DNA of 60,408 bases from Candidatus Woesearchaeota archaeon (GCA_016180085.1 JACPBX010000009.1:1-60408), one strand, 5' to 3'. Counted from the first letter of the stretch, positions 32,923 to 41,100 are shown. Program-made: numbers and translations. Notes: generated by a model not told the origin, from the sequence alone.

Positions 32923-33749
32923 TTATTCTTTCAACCCGGCCAATGCTATCTGGCTAAGAAGGGCTTCAAGCTGCACGAACTCGTCTGCCCCTTCGCTCAT
33001 CCTGAACTCAACCTCCCCGCATTTTTCAATCAGGGCCAGCTTTTTCTGGGGCTCAATCTCTGTCTCAAGTATCTCCTTTTGCAGCTGCTTGATAATGTCA
33101 AGCCCTGACAAGCCGTGGGCAAGCATTGTTTCAAGAAGCTTGTCCCTCGCCTTCTGGAAGTTGTTTCCAAATGCCAGGCTTATCACCTCTTTTATCTCTT
33201 TGGGCCTGGCAACGCTCGCAACCGTATAAATGAGCTCATCAGTTATGTTTGGCGACATGACAGCGCAGCTCTGGATTATGTTCTCAAGCTTCCTGCAGTC
33301 GCCTTCTGAGACCTCTATCAGTGCCTTTTTGGCCTTTGCATCAACCGTAAGCTTCTCGGCGGCAGCTATCCTGTCGATTATTTTAAGGACATCCTGCTCA
33401 GCTCCCTTGTCAGGGAGTCAGACTCGTCAAGCACGCATATCTTGAAGGGAACGTCACCAAGCGCCTTTGTCCGGGCAAAGTCCTTGACTTTTGTCCTTAT
33501 TACATCTATGCCTCTTTCATCGCTGGCGTTGAGCTCTATAAGGTTCTGGCGCCAGTTTTCACCGTACAGTTGCCTGGCAATTACCAGTGCGGTCGATGTT
33601 TTTCCAACGCCCGGAGGCCCGGCAAACAGAAGGTGGGGGAGGTTCTGGTGCTTTACAAACGCCCTTATTCTTTTGACTATGTCTTCCTGGCCAACTATGT
33701 CAGAAAAGTCGGCAGGCCTGTATTTTTCCGCCCACAAAGCACTGTCCAT
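32923..33749 (-). pseudogene. rfcS: Replication factor C small subunit, internally deleted and frameshifted
   Basis: Clamp-loader AAA+ subunit that loads PCNA. From ATG 33749 the frame reads a normal RfcS N-terminus: [14 protein letters not shown], Walker A GPPGVGKT (44-51), [11 protein letters not shown], Walker B with [12 protein letters not shown] (to residue 116). It then runs into a stop at 33378. From about 33408 a different frame continues as the RfcS second half ([30 protein letters not shown] ... LEALLSQIALAGLKE) to 32923. Compared with Pyrococcus RfcS, about 47 residues between LTRE and DV are replaced by 8 nt, so about 133 nt are missing, including sensor 1 and the SRC arginine-finger motif. 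The promoter is intact. Pseudogene, assembly/sequencing collapse or strain-specific deletion cannot be told apart here. Confidence 0.85.
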
Positions 33750-33772
33750 TGGTTTGTGAGGGGGCTGTGCCG

Positions 33773-33783
33773 CAATATAAAGG
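33773..33783 (-). promoter_or_regulatory. TATA box of rfcS
   Basis: On the minus strand CCTTTATATTG, centred 29 nt before ATG 33749; promoter and start look functional although the reading frame is broken. Confidence 0.55.
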
Positions 33784-33835
33784 TTTTCCTAGAGAAGAAC
33801 AGCTGTGTATCGCCCCAGAATCAAACAACATCTTA

Positions 33836-34099
33836 TCAAACAATGTCTTCTTCAGATATAACGAGAAAGTCGCCCATTGCCATTACAGCGCTGAACGGTA
33901 TGAGTATGTTGCCTTCGCCATCCCTTTCCAGTTCGAGCTTCTGGATGTATGGTGTAGGGTTTGCAAGGACAAGGTGTATCAGCTCTCCTGTTTTTGTTTC
34001 AAACACAATATCTGCGACTTCGCCAAATCTTTTGCCTGACTTGCTCACAACAACTTTGCCGATTACCTGTCTAGAAAACCTCTTGTCATCCTCAGCCAT
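33836..34099 (-). CDS. PRC-barrel domain protein
   Basis: 87 residues forming one PRC-barrel: FSRQVIGKVVVSKSGKRFGEVADIVFETKTGELIHLVL followed by IPFSAVMAMGDFLVISEEDI. Such small archaeal PRC-barrel proteins are widespread; roles in RNA or tRNA/protein interactions have been proposed but not established. ATG 34099 is favoured because GGTAGGTG lies about 6 nt upstream; GTG 34108 is the longest frame. The upstream region to 34231 contains a TATA-like ACATTTAAATATAAG on - (34180-34195). Confidence 0.85.
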   Translation of the reverse strand: MAEDDKRFSRQVIGKVVVSKSGKRFGEVADIVFETKTGELIHLVLANPTPYIQKLELERDGEGNILIPFSAVMAMGDFLVISEEDIV

Positions 34100-34231
34100 C
34101 AAAAACACCTACCCGTTCAAGCTTTAACAGCGACGTTACTATTGTGCAATGCTAATGAAATGGTTTTTCTGCGTATATCTTATATTTAAATGTTGTGGAA
34201 TAAGCTAAAAAGTGCAAAATTTCCTTGGTTT

Positions 34232-35068
34232 TCATCTCGTGCAGCTGCAATTTTCCCTTCCGCACTGTTTTGGCATTGCGCTGCCTTGTAAGAGCCTAAT
34301 GACCTTCTCTGTCAGCTCCTTTATCTCCAGTTCCATGTAAGGGTTGAGCACGACTGTCCTGCTGCTGTTATGGTCCAGGTACCTGATAATGGCCTTGCCC
34401 ACTGTAGTGTTGAACTTTTCCTGCAAAAGCATCATGTAGGCAGCAACCTGGACCCTGTGCTGGGGCCAAACGCCGTCGCTTGGCATCTTTCCCGTTTTCA
34501 GCTCTATCGGCAGCGCAGTTGTGCCGTAAATTTCAACTTTGTCAACAACGCCTTTGAGTCGAAGCATAGCAGACTTAACCTTCATTTCCGTAACTATTTT
34601 TGGAATAAGCTGCTGCCATAGTTCCTCTCCGAAGATATTGCGCATTGCAGCAAAACTGTGGACGTTTCCTGCCCTTTCGGCAGCTTCGGCGACGGCAATA
34701 GGCCTCAGTTCCGATATTATGCTTGAGGGTTCAAGGCCAAACATCTCCAATGATTTGCTGCGGTTCATTACAACGGCCCTGAGGAGGTTCTGGTATGTTT
34801 CAGAATAAGCCGCGTTGATTTTTTCTGTTGAGAATTCCGCAGGCAAGTGGACGACTATCCTTTCCTCGTATTTGTTGGCAAGGTCATAAAAGTTGTGCCG
34901 TATCGCGCCCAAAACCATCGCGGGGTTAAGCTTTTCTTCGTACCCGAGAACTTTTTTCTGGTAAAGCGCTCTGGGGCAGTACATGAAGGAGGACAGGTCT
35001 GTTACTGAAACCATTGGAGGGGCGGCTTTTGCTTCTGTTGCATTTGCCGCTTCATTAAATTCTTCCAT
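34232..35068 (-). CDS. Cas4/Dna2-like Fe-S PD-(D/E)xK exonuclease
   Basis: 278 residues from ATG 35068 (29 nt from a TATA box). RecB-like nuclease motifs are visible: H58 (GAIRHNFYDL), D176 (LKGVVDKVEI), E189-x-K191 (PIELKTGK) and Q207/Y211 (HRVQVAAYM). Four cysteines, C31 (MYCPRALY) plus C269, C274 and C276 at the C-terminus, fit a 4Fe-4S cluster as in Cas4/AddB/Dna2. The C-x4-C-x-C spacing is unusual for Cas4. There is no CRISPR array nearby, so a stand-alone repair/replication nuclease is the better reading. The frame continues upstream to 35377 but that part overlaps hairpins and the divergent tyrS. Confidence 0.85.
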   Translation of the reverse strand: MEEFNEAANATEAKAAPPMVSVTDLSSFMYCPRALYQKKVLGYEEKLNPAMVLGAIRHNFYDLANKYEERIVVHLPAEFSTEKINAAYSETYQNLLRAVVMNRSKSLEMFGLEPSSIISELRPIAVAEAAERAGNVHSFAAMRNIFGEELWQQLIPKIVTEMKVKSAMLRLKGVVDKVEIYGTTALPIELKTGKMPSDGVWPQHRVQVAAYMMLLQEKFNTTVGKAIIRYLDHNSSRTVVLNPYMELEIKELTEKVIRLLQGSAMPKQCGRENCSCTR

Positions 35069-35090
35069 ATGCCGCAGAATTTGTTGTTTG

Positions 35091-35102
35091 CGTTTAAATA
35101 TG
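35091..35102 (-). promoter_or_regulatory. TATA box of the Cas4-like gene
   Basis: On the minus strand CATATTTAAACG, centred 28 nt before ATG 35068. Confidence 0.55.
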
Positions 35103-35123
35103 TTGCCCGGGCTTGTCCAGTGT

Positions 35124-35195
35124 CCAGTGCTCTGAGCACTGGATAGCTCGTAGCAACGAGCGTGTCCAGTGAACCTTTTTACCGAAAAAGGTTCA
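35124..35195. repeat. Cluster of three adjacent perfect hairpins
   Basis: Hairpin 1: CCAGTGCTC-T-GAGCACTGG (35124-35142). Hairpin 2: GCTCGT-AGCA-ACGAGC (35146-35161). Hairpin 3: TGAACCTTTTT-ACCG-AAAAAGGTTCA (arms at 35170-35180 and 35185-35195). GTCCAGT occurs three times around them (35115, 35122, 35164). The cluster lies between the two divergent TATA boxes, so it is probably not in either leaderless mRNA. It looks like a dispersed repetitive element or regulatory DNA; neither can be shown here. Confidence 0.6.
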
Positions 35196-35251
35196 TCAAA
35201 AAACGCGATTATTACGGGATTTCCGAAGTTATTGCGGCGAAAACAAAAAGA

Positions 35252-35259
35252 TTTATATC
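35252..35259 (+). promoter_or_regulatory. TATA box of tyrS
   Basis: TTTATATC centred about 27 nt before ATG 35282; no ribosome binding site, so leaderless. It decides against the longer frame starting at 35162. Confidence 0.6.
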
Positions 35260-35281
35260 GTTTGGCTGGGCTGCTGTTGCC

Positions 35282-36358
35282 ATGGACATTGAAAAAAGAT
35301 TGGAGCTGATCAGGGAAGTCGGGGAGGAAATAATAACAGTTGATGAGCTCAGGCAGCTTCTTGAGACAAAGGACCATCCTGTGGCTTATGATGGTTTTGA
35401 GGCTTCAGGCCAGGTTCATATAGCCCAAGGGGTTATGAGGGCTATTAACGTCAACAAGATGATTAAGGCTGGCTGCAGGTTCAAGATGCTGGTTGCAGAC
35501 TGGCACGCCTGGGCAAACAACAAATTAGGAGGGGATTTGGAAAAAATAAGGGTATGCGGCGATTACCTGGTTGAGGTATGGAAAGCTTCCGGCATGGACC
35601 TGTCAGGGGTGCAGTTTGTGTATGCCTCCGACATTGTAAATGAAAAGGAATACTGGAAAAAGGTGTTGCAGATATCCCGCAACGCTACAATCCAGCGCAT
35701 TACCCGCACAGGCGAAATTATGGGCAGGAAGGAGTCAGAAATGCAGCAGGCATCCATGATTATCTATTCCTGCATGCAGGCTGCCGATATTTTTCAGCTG
35801 GAAGCTGACATCTGCCAGCTTGGCATGGACCAGCGCAAGGTCAACGTCCTAGCCAGGGAAATTGGCCCGAAGCTGGGCTTTTGGAAGCCTGTTATTGTGA
35901 GCCACCATATGCTTATGGGCTTAAGCGAGCCTAAGACAGATGTTAAGGATGCGACAGAAAGGGCTGTTGAGCTCAAGATGTCAAAGTCGAAGCCTGATAC
36001 GGCAATTTTCATGACTGACTCAGAGGCGGATATCAGGCGCAAGATAGGCAAGGCATACTGCCCTGAGAAAAAAGTTAATGAAAATCCTATTCTTGAATAC
36101 TGCCGCTACATCATCTTTGAAAAATTCGATATGCTGGAAATCAGTAGGCCTGAGAAGTTCGGCGGCGACCTCACTGTCGAAGGCTACAACGAATTGGAAA
36201 AGCTTTATGCTGATGGAAAAGTGCATCCTATGGACCTTAAAAACGCTGTTGCGGAAAAGCTCAACATACTGATTGAGCCTGTCAGGAAGCATTTTTCTAC
36301 AAATGCCAGGGCAAAGGGGCTTCTGGAGCAGGTCAGGAGCTTTGAAATAACAAGGTAA
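35282..36358 (+). CDS. tyrS: Tyrosine-tRNA ligase
   Basis: Class I synthetase charging tRNA-Tyr, archaeal/eukaryotic type, 358 residues. HIGH-like signature HIAQG after YDGFEASGQV, the residues around MGRKESEMQQ and QLGMDQRKVN, and the second signature KMSKSKPDT. The C-terminal region (YCPEKKVNENPILEYCRY ... GGDLTVEGYNELEKLY ... HPMDLKNAVAEKLN) is that of archaeal TyrRS. ATG 35282 is set by the TATA box at 35252. Confidence 0.95.
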   Translation: MDIEKRLELIREVGEEIITVDELRQLLETKDHPVAYDGFEASGQVHIAQGVMRAINVNKMIKAGCRFKMLVADWHAWANNKLGGDLEKIRVCGDYLVEVWKASGMDLSGVQFVYASDIVNEKEYWKKVLQISRNATIQRITRTGEIMGRKESEMQQASMIIYSCMQAADIFQLEADICQLGMDQRKVNVLAREIGPKLGFWKPVIVSHHMLMGLSEPKTDVKDATERAVELKMSKSKPDTAIFMTDSEADIRRKIGKAYCPEKKVNENPILEYCRYIIFEKFDMLEISRPEKFGGDLTVEGYNELEKLYADGKVHPMDLKNAVAEKLNILIEPVRKHFSTNARAKGLLEQVRSFEITR

Positions 36359-36375
36359 GCGCGTAAGTCGCGCTT
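36357..36375. terminator. Hairpin overlapping the tyrS stop
   Basis: AAGCGCG-TAAGT-CGCGCTT, 7-bp perfect GC-rich arms, starting in the tyrS stop codon. It may terminate tyrS or protect its 3' end. No T-tract follows, so the termination call is weak. Confidence 0.35.
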
Positions 36376-36400
36376 GTGAGGCGGAGTGTGAGGCATTAAA

Positions 36401-36925
36401 TTGAACCTGGAAAAAGCTGAGAGTCTGGAATTTGTGCAAAGCTGCGACGAGTTGAAGGAACTCGTTAACGCATGGAAGGCTCTTAAAGAAGCGCAGAAAC
36501 ATGGGGATCCCGCTTCCTGGAAGAAAATAGTTGACAAACTTGAAGAAGCGAGGGGGCATCTTGAGAGTGCAAAGAAACGCAACGAGAGGTTTAAGGGATT
36601 AGCCGGCCTTGTAGAGAATTATATAAGGCATGGGGCTAACCAGCCTGAAATGAATAGGGCTGTCATGACCGAACTGCAGGATGTTTTCGCCATGGCAACC
36701 GGTTTCGAAGCTGAACTAACTGGTATATCGAGGCAGGTGAAAGCTTTAATAGATATACCAGCTTGGAGGCTGGGGGCAGAGGCGGCAGCCAGCGGCAAAG
36801 GTCTTAGCTTTTCACAAATAAGAGACAGCATCGCGTTTGCCATTGGCGACCTTGAAAAAGTCATTGTGCTCCTGGCGAAAGCTATAAAGTGGGAAAACCG
36901 CTTCATAAACAATTCAGGCAGGTGA
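36401..36925 (+). CDS. All-helical hypothetical protein
   Basis: 174 residues from TTG 36401, supported by GAGG about 8 nt upstream. The sequence is strongly alpha-helical with amphipathic Glu/Lys/Leu patterns (such as DELKELVNAWKALKEAQKHG and VMTELQDVFAMATGFEAELTGI). No signal, membrane or metal motif. Family not recognised. It lies between tyrS and tldD. A second helical orphan, of similar size, is at 41101-41697; no convincing similarity can be shown by eye. Confidence 0.6.
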   Translation: MNLEKAESLEFVQSCDELKELVNAWKALKEAQKHGDPASWKKIVDKLEEARGHLESAKKRNERFKGLAGLVENYIRHGANQPEMNRAVMTELQDVFAMATGFEAELTGISRQVKALIDIPAWRLGAEAAASGKGLSFSQIRDSIAFAIGDLEKVIVLLAKAIKWENRFINNSGR

Positions 36926-36951
36926 TTTGCCGATAAACCGGACCAATAAAA

Positions 36952-36960
36952 TTTATATAT
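36952..36960 (+). promoter_or_regulatory. TATA box of tldD
   Basis: TTTATATAT, centred about 36 nt before ATG 36992. This leaves a leader of about 10 nt that contains GGAG at 36982-36985, so this gene is likely SD-led. Confidence 0.5.
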
Positions 36961-36991
36961 TGGCTGCCCGCAGCGGCTTTTGGAGATTTTT

Positions 36992-38455
36992 ATGCGTGCT
37001 GTTGCAAAACCTGTAAAGGCTTCTAAGTCTGTTGATGCGCTTGACCTCGACCTTGCGCGCTTTGCAATCGATTACGCCGGAAAGATTGGCGCAAGCTACG
37101 CTGATGCCCGTCTTGAATCCACGCAGGTCAATGGTTTTGTTCTGAAGAATGGCATTCCGCAAATAGCAGGGTTTGACCGGGTTTCTGGGATTGGCATCAG
37201 GGTTGTCATGGGCAGGACATTGGGCTTTGCATGCACTAATGATTTGGCAAGGGAAAACATAAGGCGTGTTGTGGAAAAGGCGGCGAAGCTGACAAAAGCT
37301 GCATCAAGAATAGGGGAGCAAACTGAATTCAGCGATGCAAAGCCTGAAGTTGCCAATTATGAGGTCAAACAGAAAGTAAAATTGGCTGATTTGGAGCCCA
37401 AGGACAAGCTAAAGGTGCTTTTTGACAGTGAGAAGGCAATAAAAACCGGCAAAGTTAACGTGCCAGGCAGGTTTTTCTCGATGTCTGACTTCTACACTGA
37501 GAGGTATTTTGCCAACAGCGAAGGCAGCAGGGTCCTCTCGAAAATCCCGAGGACTGACTTCTGGTACTTCGTAACAGTGGAGGAGGGCGGCAGGACTGCC
37601 CAGAGGTACTGGCAGTATGGCGCAGCTGGCGGATTTGAAACCATCACAGGCTATAACTTCCCAGAGTTGCTGGCTGCAGAGGTAAAAGCAACGCATATTA
37701 ACTTGAAAAAAGCGGGGCCAGCCCCAAAGGGGAAGGTTGATGTTGTTGTTGCGCCTCAGATAACCGGCATAATGGTGCATGAGAGCGTAGGCCACCCTTA
37801 CGAGGCAGACAGGGTTCTCGGGAGGGAAGCTGCACAGGCAGGGGAGTCGTTTATTTCAAGGGAAATGATTGGAACAAGGATAGGAAGCGAGACAGTTAAC
37901 ATAGTTGATGATCCCACAATTCCTGGCAGCTTTGGCTACTACTTGTATGACGACGAGGGCGTGAAAGCAAGGGAGCGGTGGCTGATTAAAAAAGGCATGA
38001 TAACTGAGCTCCTTCACAACCGAGAAACAGCGGCAATTGTTGGTGACAAAAGCAACGGTTCTGCGAGGGCAACAGGCTATGACCGCGAGCCGATAGTCAG
38101 GATGGCAAACACCGTGTTCAAGCCAGGTGACCACAAAGAGGGGGAGCTTATAGAGTCCGTTAAGTTTGGCGTTTACATCAAGAACTTTATGGAATGGAAT
38201 ATTGATGACAAAAGGCTTAATGCCAAATACTCTGGTGCAGAGGCTTACATGATACGAAATGGGAAGCTTGCTGAGCCCGTCTGGAGGCCCACGATTGAGA
38301 TTTCAACACCAAAGCTTTGGAGCTCTGTTGATGCGGCAGCAGACAACATGGAATACCACGCTGGCACTTGTGGAAAGGCAGAGCCGATGCAGGCAATACC
38401 TGTATGGTTTGGAGGCCCAAGCCTCAGGATAAGGAACATTAAGCTTGGCACTTAG
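36992..38455 (+). CDS. tldD: TldD-family metalloprotease subunit
   Basis: Catalytic subunit of the TldD/TldE protease, which degrades unfolded peptides or processes peptides in other organisms. 487 residues with the zinc-binding HExxxH motif at H263-H267 (HESVGH) in the conserved VVVAPQITGIMVHESVGHPYEAD context. ATG 36992 is favoured by GGAG 7 nt upstream; TTG 36980 is the longest frame. tldE follows 16 nt after the stop, so they form an operon and probably a heterodimer. Confidence 0.94.
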   Translation: MRAVAKPVKASKSVDALDLDLARFAIDYAGKIGASYADARLESTQVNGFVLKNGIPQIAGFDRVSGIGIRVVMGRTLGFACTNDLARENIRRVVEKAAKLTKAASRIGEQTEFSDAKPEVANYEVKQKVKLADLEPKDKLKVLFDSEKAIKTGKVNVPGRFFSMSDFYTERYFANSEGSRVLSKIPRTDFWYFVTVEEGGRTAQRYWQYGAAGGFETITGYNFPELLAAEVKATHINLKKAGPAPKGKVDVVVAPQITGIMVHESVGHPYEADRVLGREAAQAGESFISREMIGTRIGSETVNIVDDPTIPGSFGYYLYDDEGVKARERWLIKKGMITELLHNRETAAIVGDKSNGSARATGYDREPIVRMANTVFKPGDHKEGELIESVKFGVYIKNFMEWNIDDKRLNAKYSGAEAYMIRNGKLAEPVWRPTIEISTPKLWSSVDAAADNMEYHAGTCGKAEPMQAIPVWFGGPSLRIRNIKLGT

Positions 38456-38471
38456 TGGGGCTTAAATTAAA

Positions 38472-39842
38472 ATGGCGGCAGAGATTGATTTGGAAACGAA
38501 GAAGACGGAAGATCCTCGTTCAATAGCCGCATATTTGGTCTCGCGGCTGAAGAAAAAAGGCGCTGACGATGTGGTGGTGTCGGCTTCCAGAGAAGAGGCA
38601 GCGCAGCTCAAGTTCTCAAACAGCCTCATTTCAACAACACAATCGTGGCAGTCAGACAAGCTTAACATATTTGTTGCCATTGATAAAAAACTTGTTGGCA
38701 CAAGCATCAGGGATATGTCAAAGCCTGCAGCTGATGACGCCGTCACCAAGTTGCTTAAATTCGCTGCTGCAGCCGCCCCAAACAGGGAGTATATGGGGAT
38801 TGCAGAGGGGCCTTTCAGGTATTCGGGCATTCCTGAAACTTATGACAAGGCGATTGCAGGGCTAGGTGAAACTGCTGTTGACATACTAAGTGGCGCAATC
38901 AATGTTGCAAAAAATAATGGAGCGAAGAGAACGGCGGGCGTGCTTGAGACGACGGTATCCAGCTCTTACCTGCTGACATCAAATGGTGTTGAGGCAGAAG
39001 ACACAGGTACACAGGCGTATTTTTCGATACGGGCTTTTGTTGACAAATACGCCTCCGGCCACCACGTCTGCAACTCCAGGGTATTGAGAAAGTTCATGCC
39101 AGAGGCAAGTGCGGAAAAGGCTGCGACGATAGCGAAGCAGGCCGTAAACCCGAAGAATGGCACCCCTGGCACCTACGACATTATTTTTGCACCACTCCCG
39201 TTTGCAAATCTCATTGAAAGCGTAGGCAAGGCCTCTTCAATTTTCAATGTGGAGTCAAAGCTTTCCTGCCTTGCTGAGAAAATTGGGAAACGTGTCGGAA
39301 GTGAAAATGTCACGCTGGTTGATGACGGCAGGCTGCCAAACGGGTTTAATAGCGTGAGGTTTGACGAAGAGGGGGTTCCAACTCAGAAAAACGTGATTAT
39401 TGATAGGGGAGTCCTGAAAACTTATCTGCACAACACATCTACTGCGAGAAGGCACAAGACAAAAACAACAGCCAATGCCGGGCTTGTGACCCCTCTGCCA
39501 TTTAACCTAATTTTTGAAAAAGGAAAATTTAATAAGGAAGAGATGATTGGGCAGGTTAAGCGCGGGCTTATAGTCACAAACGTTTGGTACACCAGGTTCC
39601 AGAACTACGAGGCAGGGGATTTTTCGACCATCCCGAGGGACGGCATATTCCTTATTGAGAACGGCAAGGTTACTGCTCCGGTTAAGGAGCTGAGGATCAG
39701 CGACAACCTTATTCACATTTTGCAGAGCATTGCTGCAGTTGGAAAAGACCAGGAAGCCCTGTTCGGCTGGGAGGTCGAGATTCCGACACTAACCCCTCCT
39801 GTGCTTGTGAAGGGCGTCAGGGTCACAAAATCCGCAGAGTAA
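38472..39842 (+). CDS. tldE: TldE/PmbA-family protein
   Basis: Partner of TldD, 456 residues. It has the TldE/PmbA architecture but no HExxxH motif, as expected for the non-catalytic subunit. Conserved segments include FSNSLISTTQSWQSDKLNI and, in the C-terminal half, GVPTQKNVIIDRGVLKTYLHNTSTARRHKT. Immediately downstream of tldD; PAN follows 31 nt later on the same strand. Confidence 0.92.
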   Translation: MAAEIDLETKKTEDPRSIAAYLVSRLKKKGADDVVVSASREEAAQLKFSNSLISTTQSWQSDKLNIFVAIDKKLVGTSIRDMSKPAADDAVTKLLKFAAAAAPNREYMGIAEGPFRYSGIPETYDKAIAGLGETAVDILSGAINVAKNNGAKRTAGVLETTVSSSYLLTSNGVEAEDTGTQAYFSIRAFVDKYASGHHVCNSRVLRKFMPEASAEKAATIAKQAVNPKNGTPGTYDIIFAPLPFANLIESVGKASSIFNVESKLSCLAEKIGKRVGSENVTLVDDGRLPNGFNSVRFDEEGVPTQKNVIIDRGVLKTYLHNTSTARRHKTKTTANAGLVTPLPFNLIFEKGKFNKEEMIGQVKRGLIVTNVWYTRFQNYEAGDFSTIPRDGIFLIENGKVTAPVKELRISDNLIHILQSIAAVGKDQEALFGWEVEIPTLTPPVLVKGVRVTKSAE

Positions 39843-39860
39843 GACCATTGATAAGTGAAA

Positions 39861-39866
39861 GAGGTG
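39861..39866 (+). promoter_or_regulatory. Ribosome binding site deciding the PAN start
   Basis: GAGGTG, complementary to the archaeal 16S 3' end, 7 nt before the ATA codon at 39874. There is no comparable site before TTG 40036. Confidence 0.7.
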
Positions 39867-39873
39867 TGCCAAA

Positions 39874-41034
39874 ATAGCTGCTGAAAGTAGTGATGGCAAC
39901 AGCATCAGCAATGTTGATAATCTTGGTGATGCTGTTTACAGTTACGCACTTGCCAGGCTGGAAGAGGAAAATGCAATTCTCAGGGAGACCCTGGCGCACT
40001 TAAAGGAAGACATTGACCGGTTCAAGCGCTCCCCGTTGATGCTGTGCGAGGTGATGGCCTTGAGGGGGGGCAATTGCATAATAAAAATGCCAAACGGCAA
40101 CCAGTTTTTCGTTGACGTGCTTTCAGACTGCGGGAAACTAAAAGCCGGCGATATGGTTTTTGTGGAGCAAAAAAACCTCTCTGTTGTAAGAAAAGCCAAT
40201 ATTGCCAGGAGATTTAGCGTTGAAAAGTTTGTTATTGTTGAAAAGCCAAATGTGGAATGGAAGGACATTGGTGGTTTGGAGGAGCAGGTAAGGGAAATAA
40301 GGGAGATCGTTGAGCTCCCCTTGAACAAGCCAGAGCTTTTTGAGCAGGTTGGCATCCAGCCCCCAAAGGGCGTCCTCCTTCACGGCCCGCCCGGAACAGG
40401 AAAAACGCTTCTTGCAAAGGCTGTTGCGATGGCAACAAATTCAACGTTTATTGAAGTAGTCGGCTCTGAATTGGTCCAGAAGTTTATAGGCGAAGGGGCA
40501 AAGCTTGTAAAGGAGATTTTCCATCTTGCACGGGAGAAAGCCCCTTCCATAATATTCATAGACGAGCTTGACGCCCTTGCCGCCAGGAGGGTTGATGTTG
40601 GGACATCAGGCGAGAGGGAAGTCCAGCGCACTTTTATGCAGCTGCTTGCCGAGATTGACGGCTTCAAGAGCCTTGGCAACGTGAAGGTCATTGGCTGCAC
40701 AAATAGAAAGGACATACTTGACCCTGCCATAATGAGGCCGGGAAGGCTTGAAAGGCACATATACTTCTCTTTGCCCGCAAAAGCCGCGAGAAAAGAGATA
40801 TTTGGCATCCACGCGAAGCACATGAGCCTTGGCGCGGTTGATTTCGAGCAGGTTATCAGCACAACCGAAAACTTCACTGGAGCCGACATAAGGTCTGTCT
40901 GCACAGAAGCAGGCTATTTTGCCATACGCGAGGACAGAACAGCTGTAGAAACGAGGGATTTCATGAGCGCAATCGCCAAGCTAAAGAGCAAGGAAGAAAC
41001 CGAGAGCACGGAATACGTAGCGATGTTTGGGTGA
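39874..41034 (+). CDS. pan: Proteasome-activating nucleotidase PAN, apparent AUA start
   Basis: AAA+ ATPase ring that unfolds substrates for the 20S proteasome. The frame carries PAN's coiled coil (ALARLEEENAILRETLAHLKEDIDRFKRS), OB domain (MLCEVMALRGGNCIIKMPNG) and ATPase domain: Walker A GPPGTGKT, Walker B IIFIDELDA, and RPGRLERHIYF. It ends EYVAMFG rather than a clear HbYX, although Y-V-A-M-F-G is similar in position. Between the in-frame TGA at 39856 and TTG 40036 no ATG, GTG or TTG occurs. An ATA at 39874 follows GAGGTG by 7 nt and gives MAAESSDGNS-type N-terminus. Starting at 40036 would delete the coiled coil needed for hexamer assembly. So either AUA is used, or the base is a sequencing/strain variant of ATG. 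Confidence 0.88.
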   Translation: MAAESSDGNSISNVDNLGDAVYSYALARLEEENAILRETLAHLKEDIDRFKRSPLMLCEVMALRGGNCIIKMPNGNQFFVDVLSDCGKLKAGDMVFVEQKNLSVVRKANIARRFSVEKFVIVEKPNVEWKDIGGLEEQVREIREIVELPLNKPELFEQVGIQPPKGVLLHGPPGTGKTLLAKAVAMATNSTFIEVVGSELVQKFIGEGAKLVKEIFHLAREKAPSIIFIDELDALAARRVDVGTSGEREVQRTFMQLLAEIDGFKSLGNVKVIGCTNRKDILDPAIMRPGRLERHIYFSLPAKAARKEIFGIHAKHMSLGAVDFEQVISTTENFTGADIRSVCTEAGYFAIREDRTAVETRDFMSAIAKLKSKEETESTEYVAMFG

Positions 41035-41061
41035 TGCGGCAGTAAATGAAAAATTGTTCTG

Positions 41062-41077
41062 CTACAGACTTCTGTAG
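41062..41077. terminator. Palindrome between PAN and a convergent gene
   Basis: CTACAGA-CT-TCTGTAG, 7-bp perfect arms, in the 66-bp gap between convergent stops at 41034 and 41101. Placement suggests a bidirectional terminator or mRNA 3' end element. Confidence 0.35.
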
Positions 41078-41100
41078 TTCTAAATCAACAAATGTTTGCG

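Noticed and set aside
33378-33749. Intein or intron inside rfcS
   Set aside because: The disrupted point shows missing sequence, not an insertion; no intein motifs.
33230-34127. ORFs on + across the rfcS region
   Set aside because: They read the antisense of RfcS and PRC-barrel; the minus-strand frames match known families.
34232-35068. CRISPR-Cas locus around the Cas4-like gene
   Set aside because: No repeat-spacer array or cas1/cas2-like genes are visible within the window.
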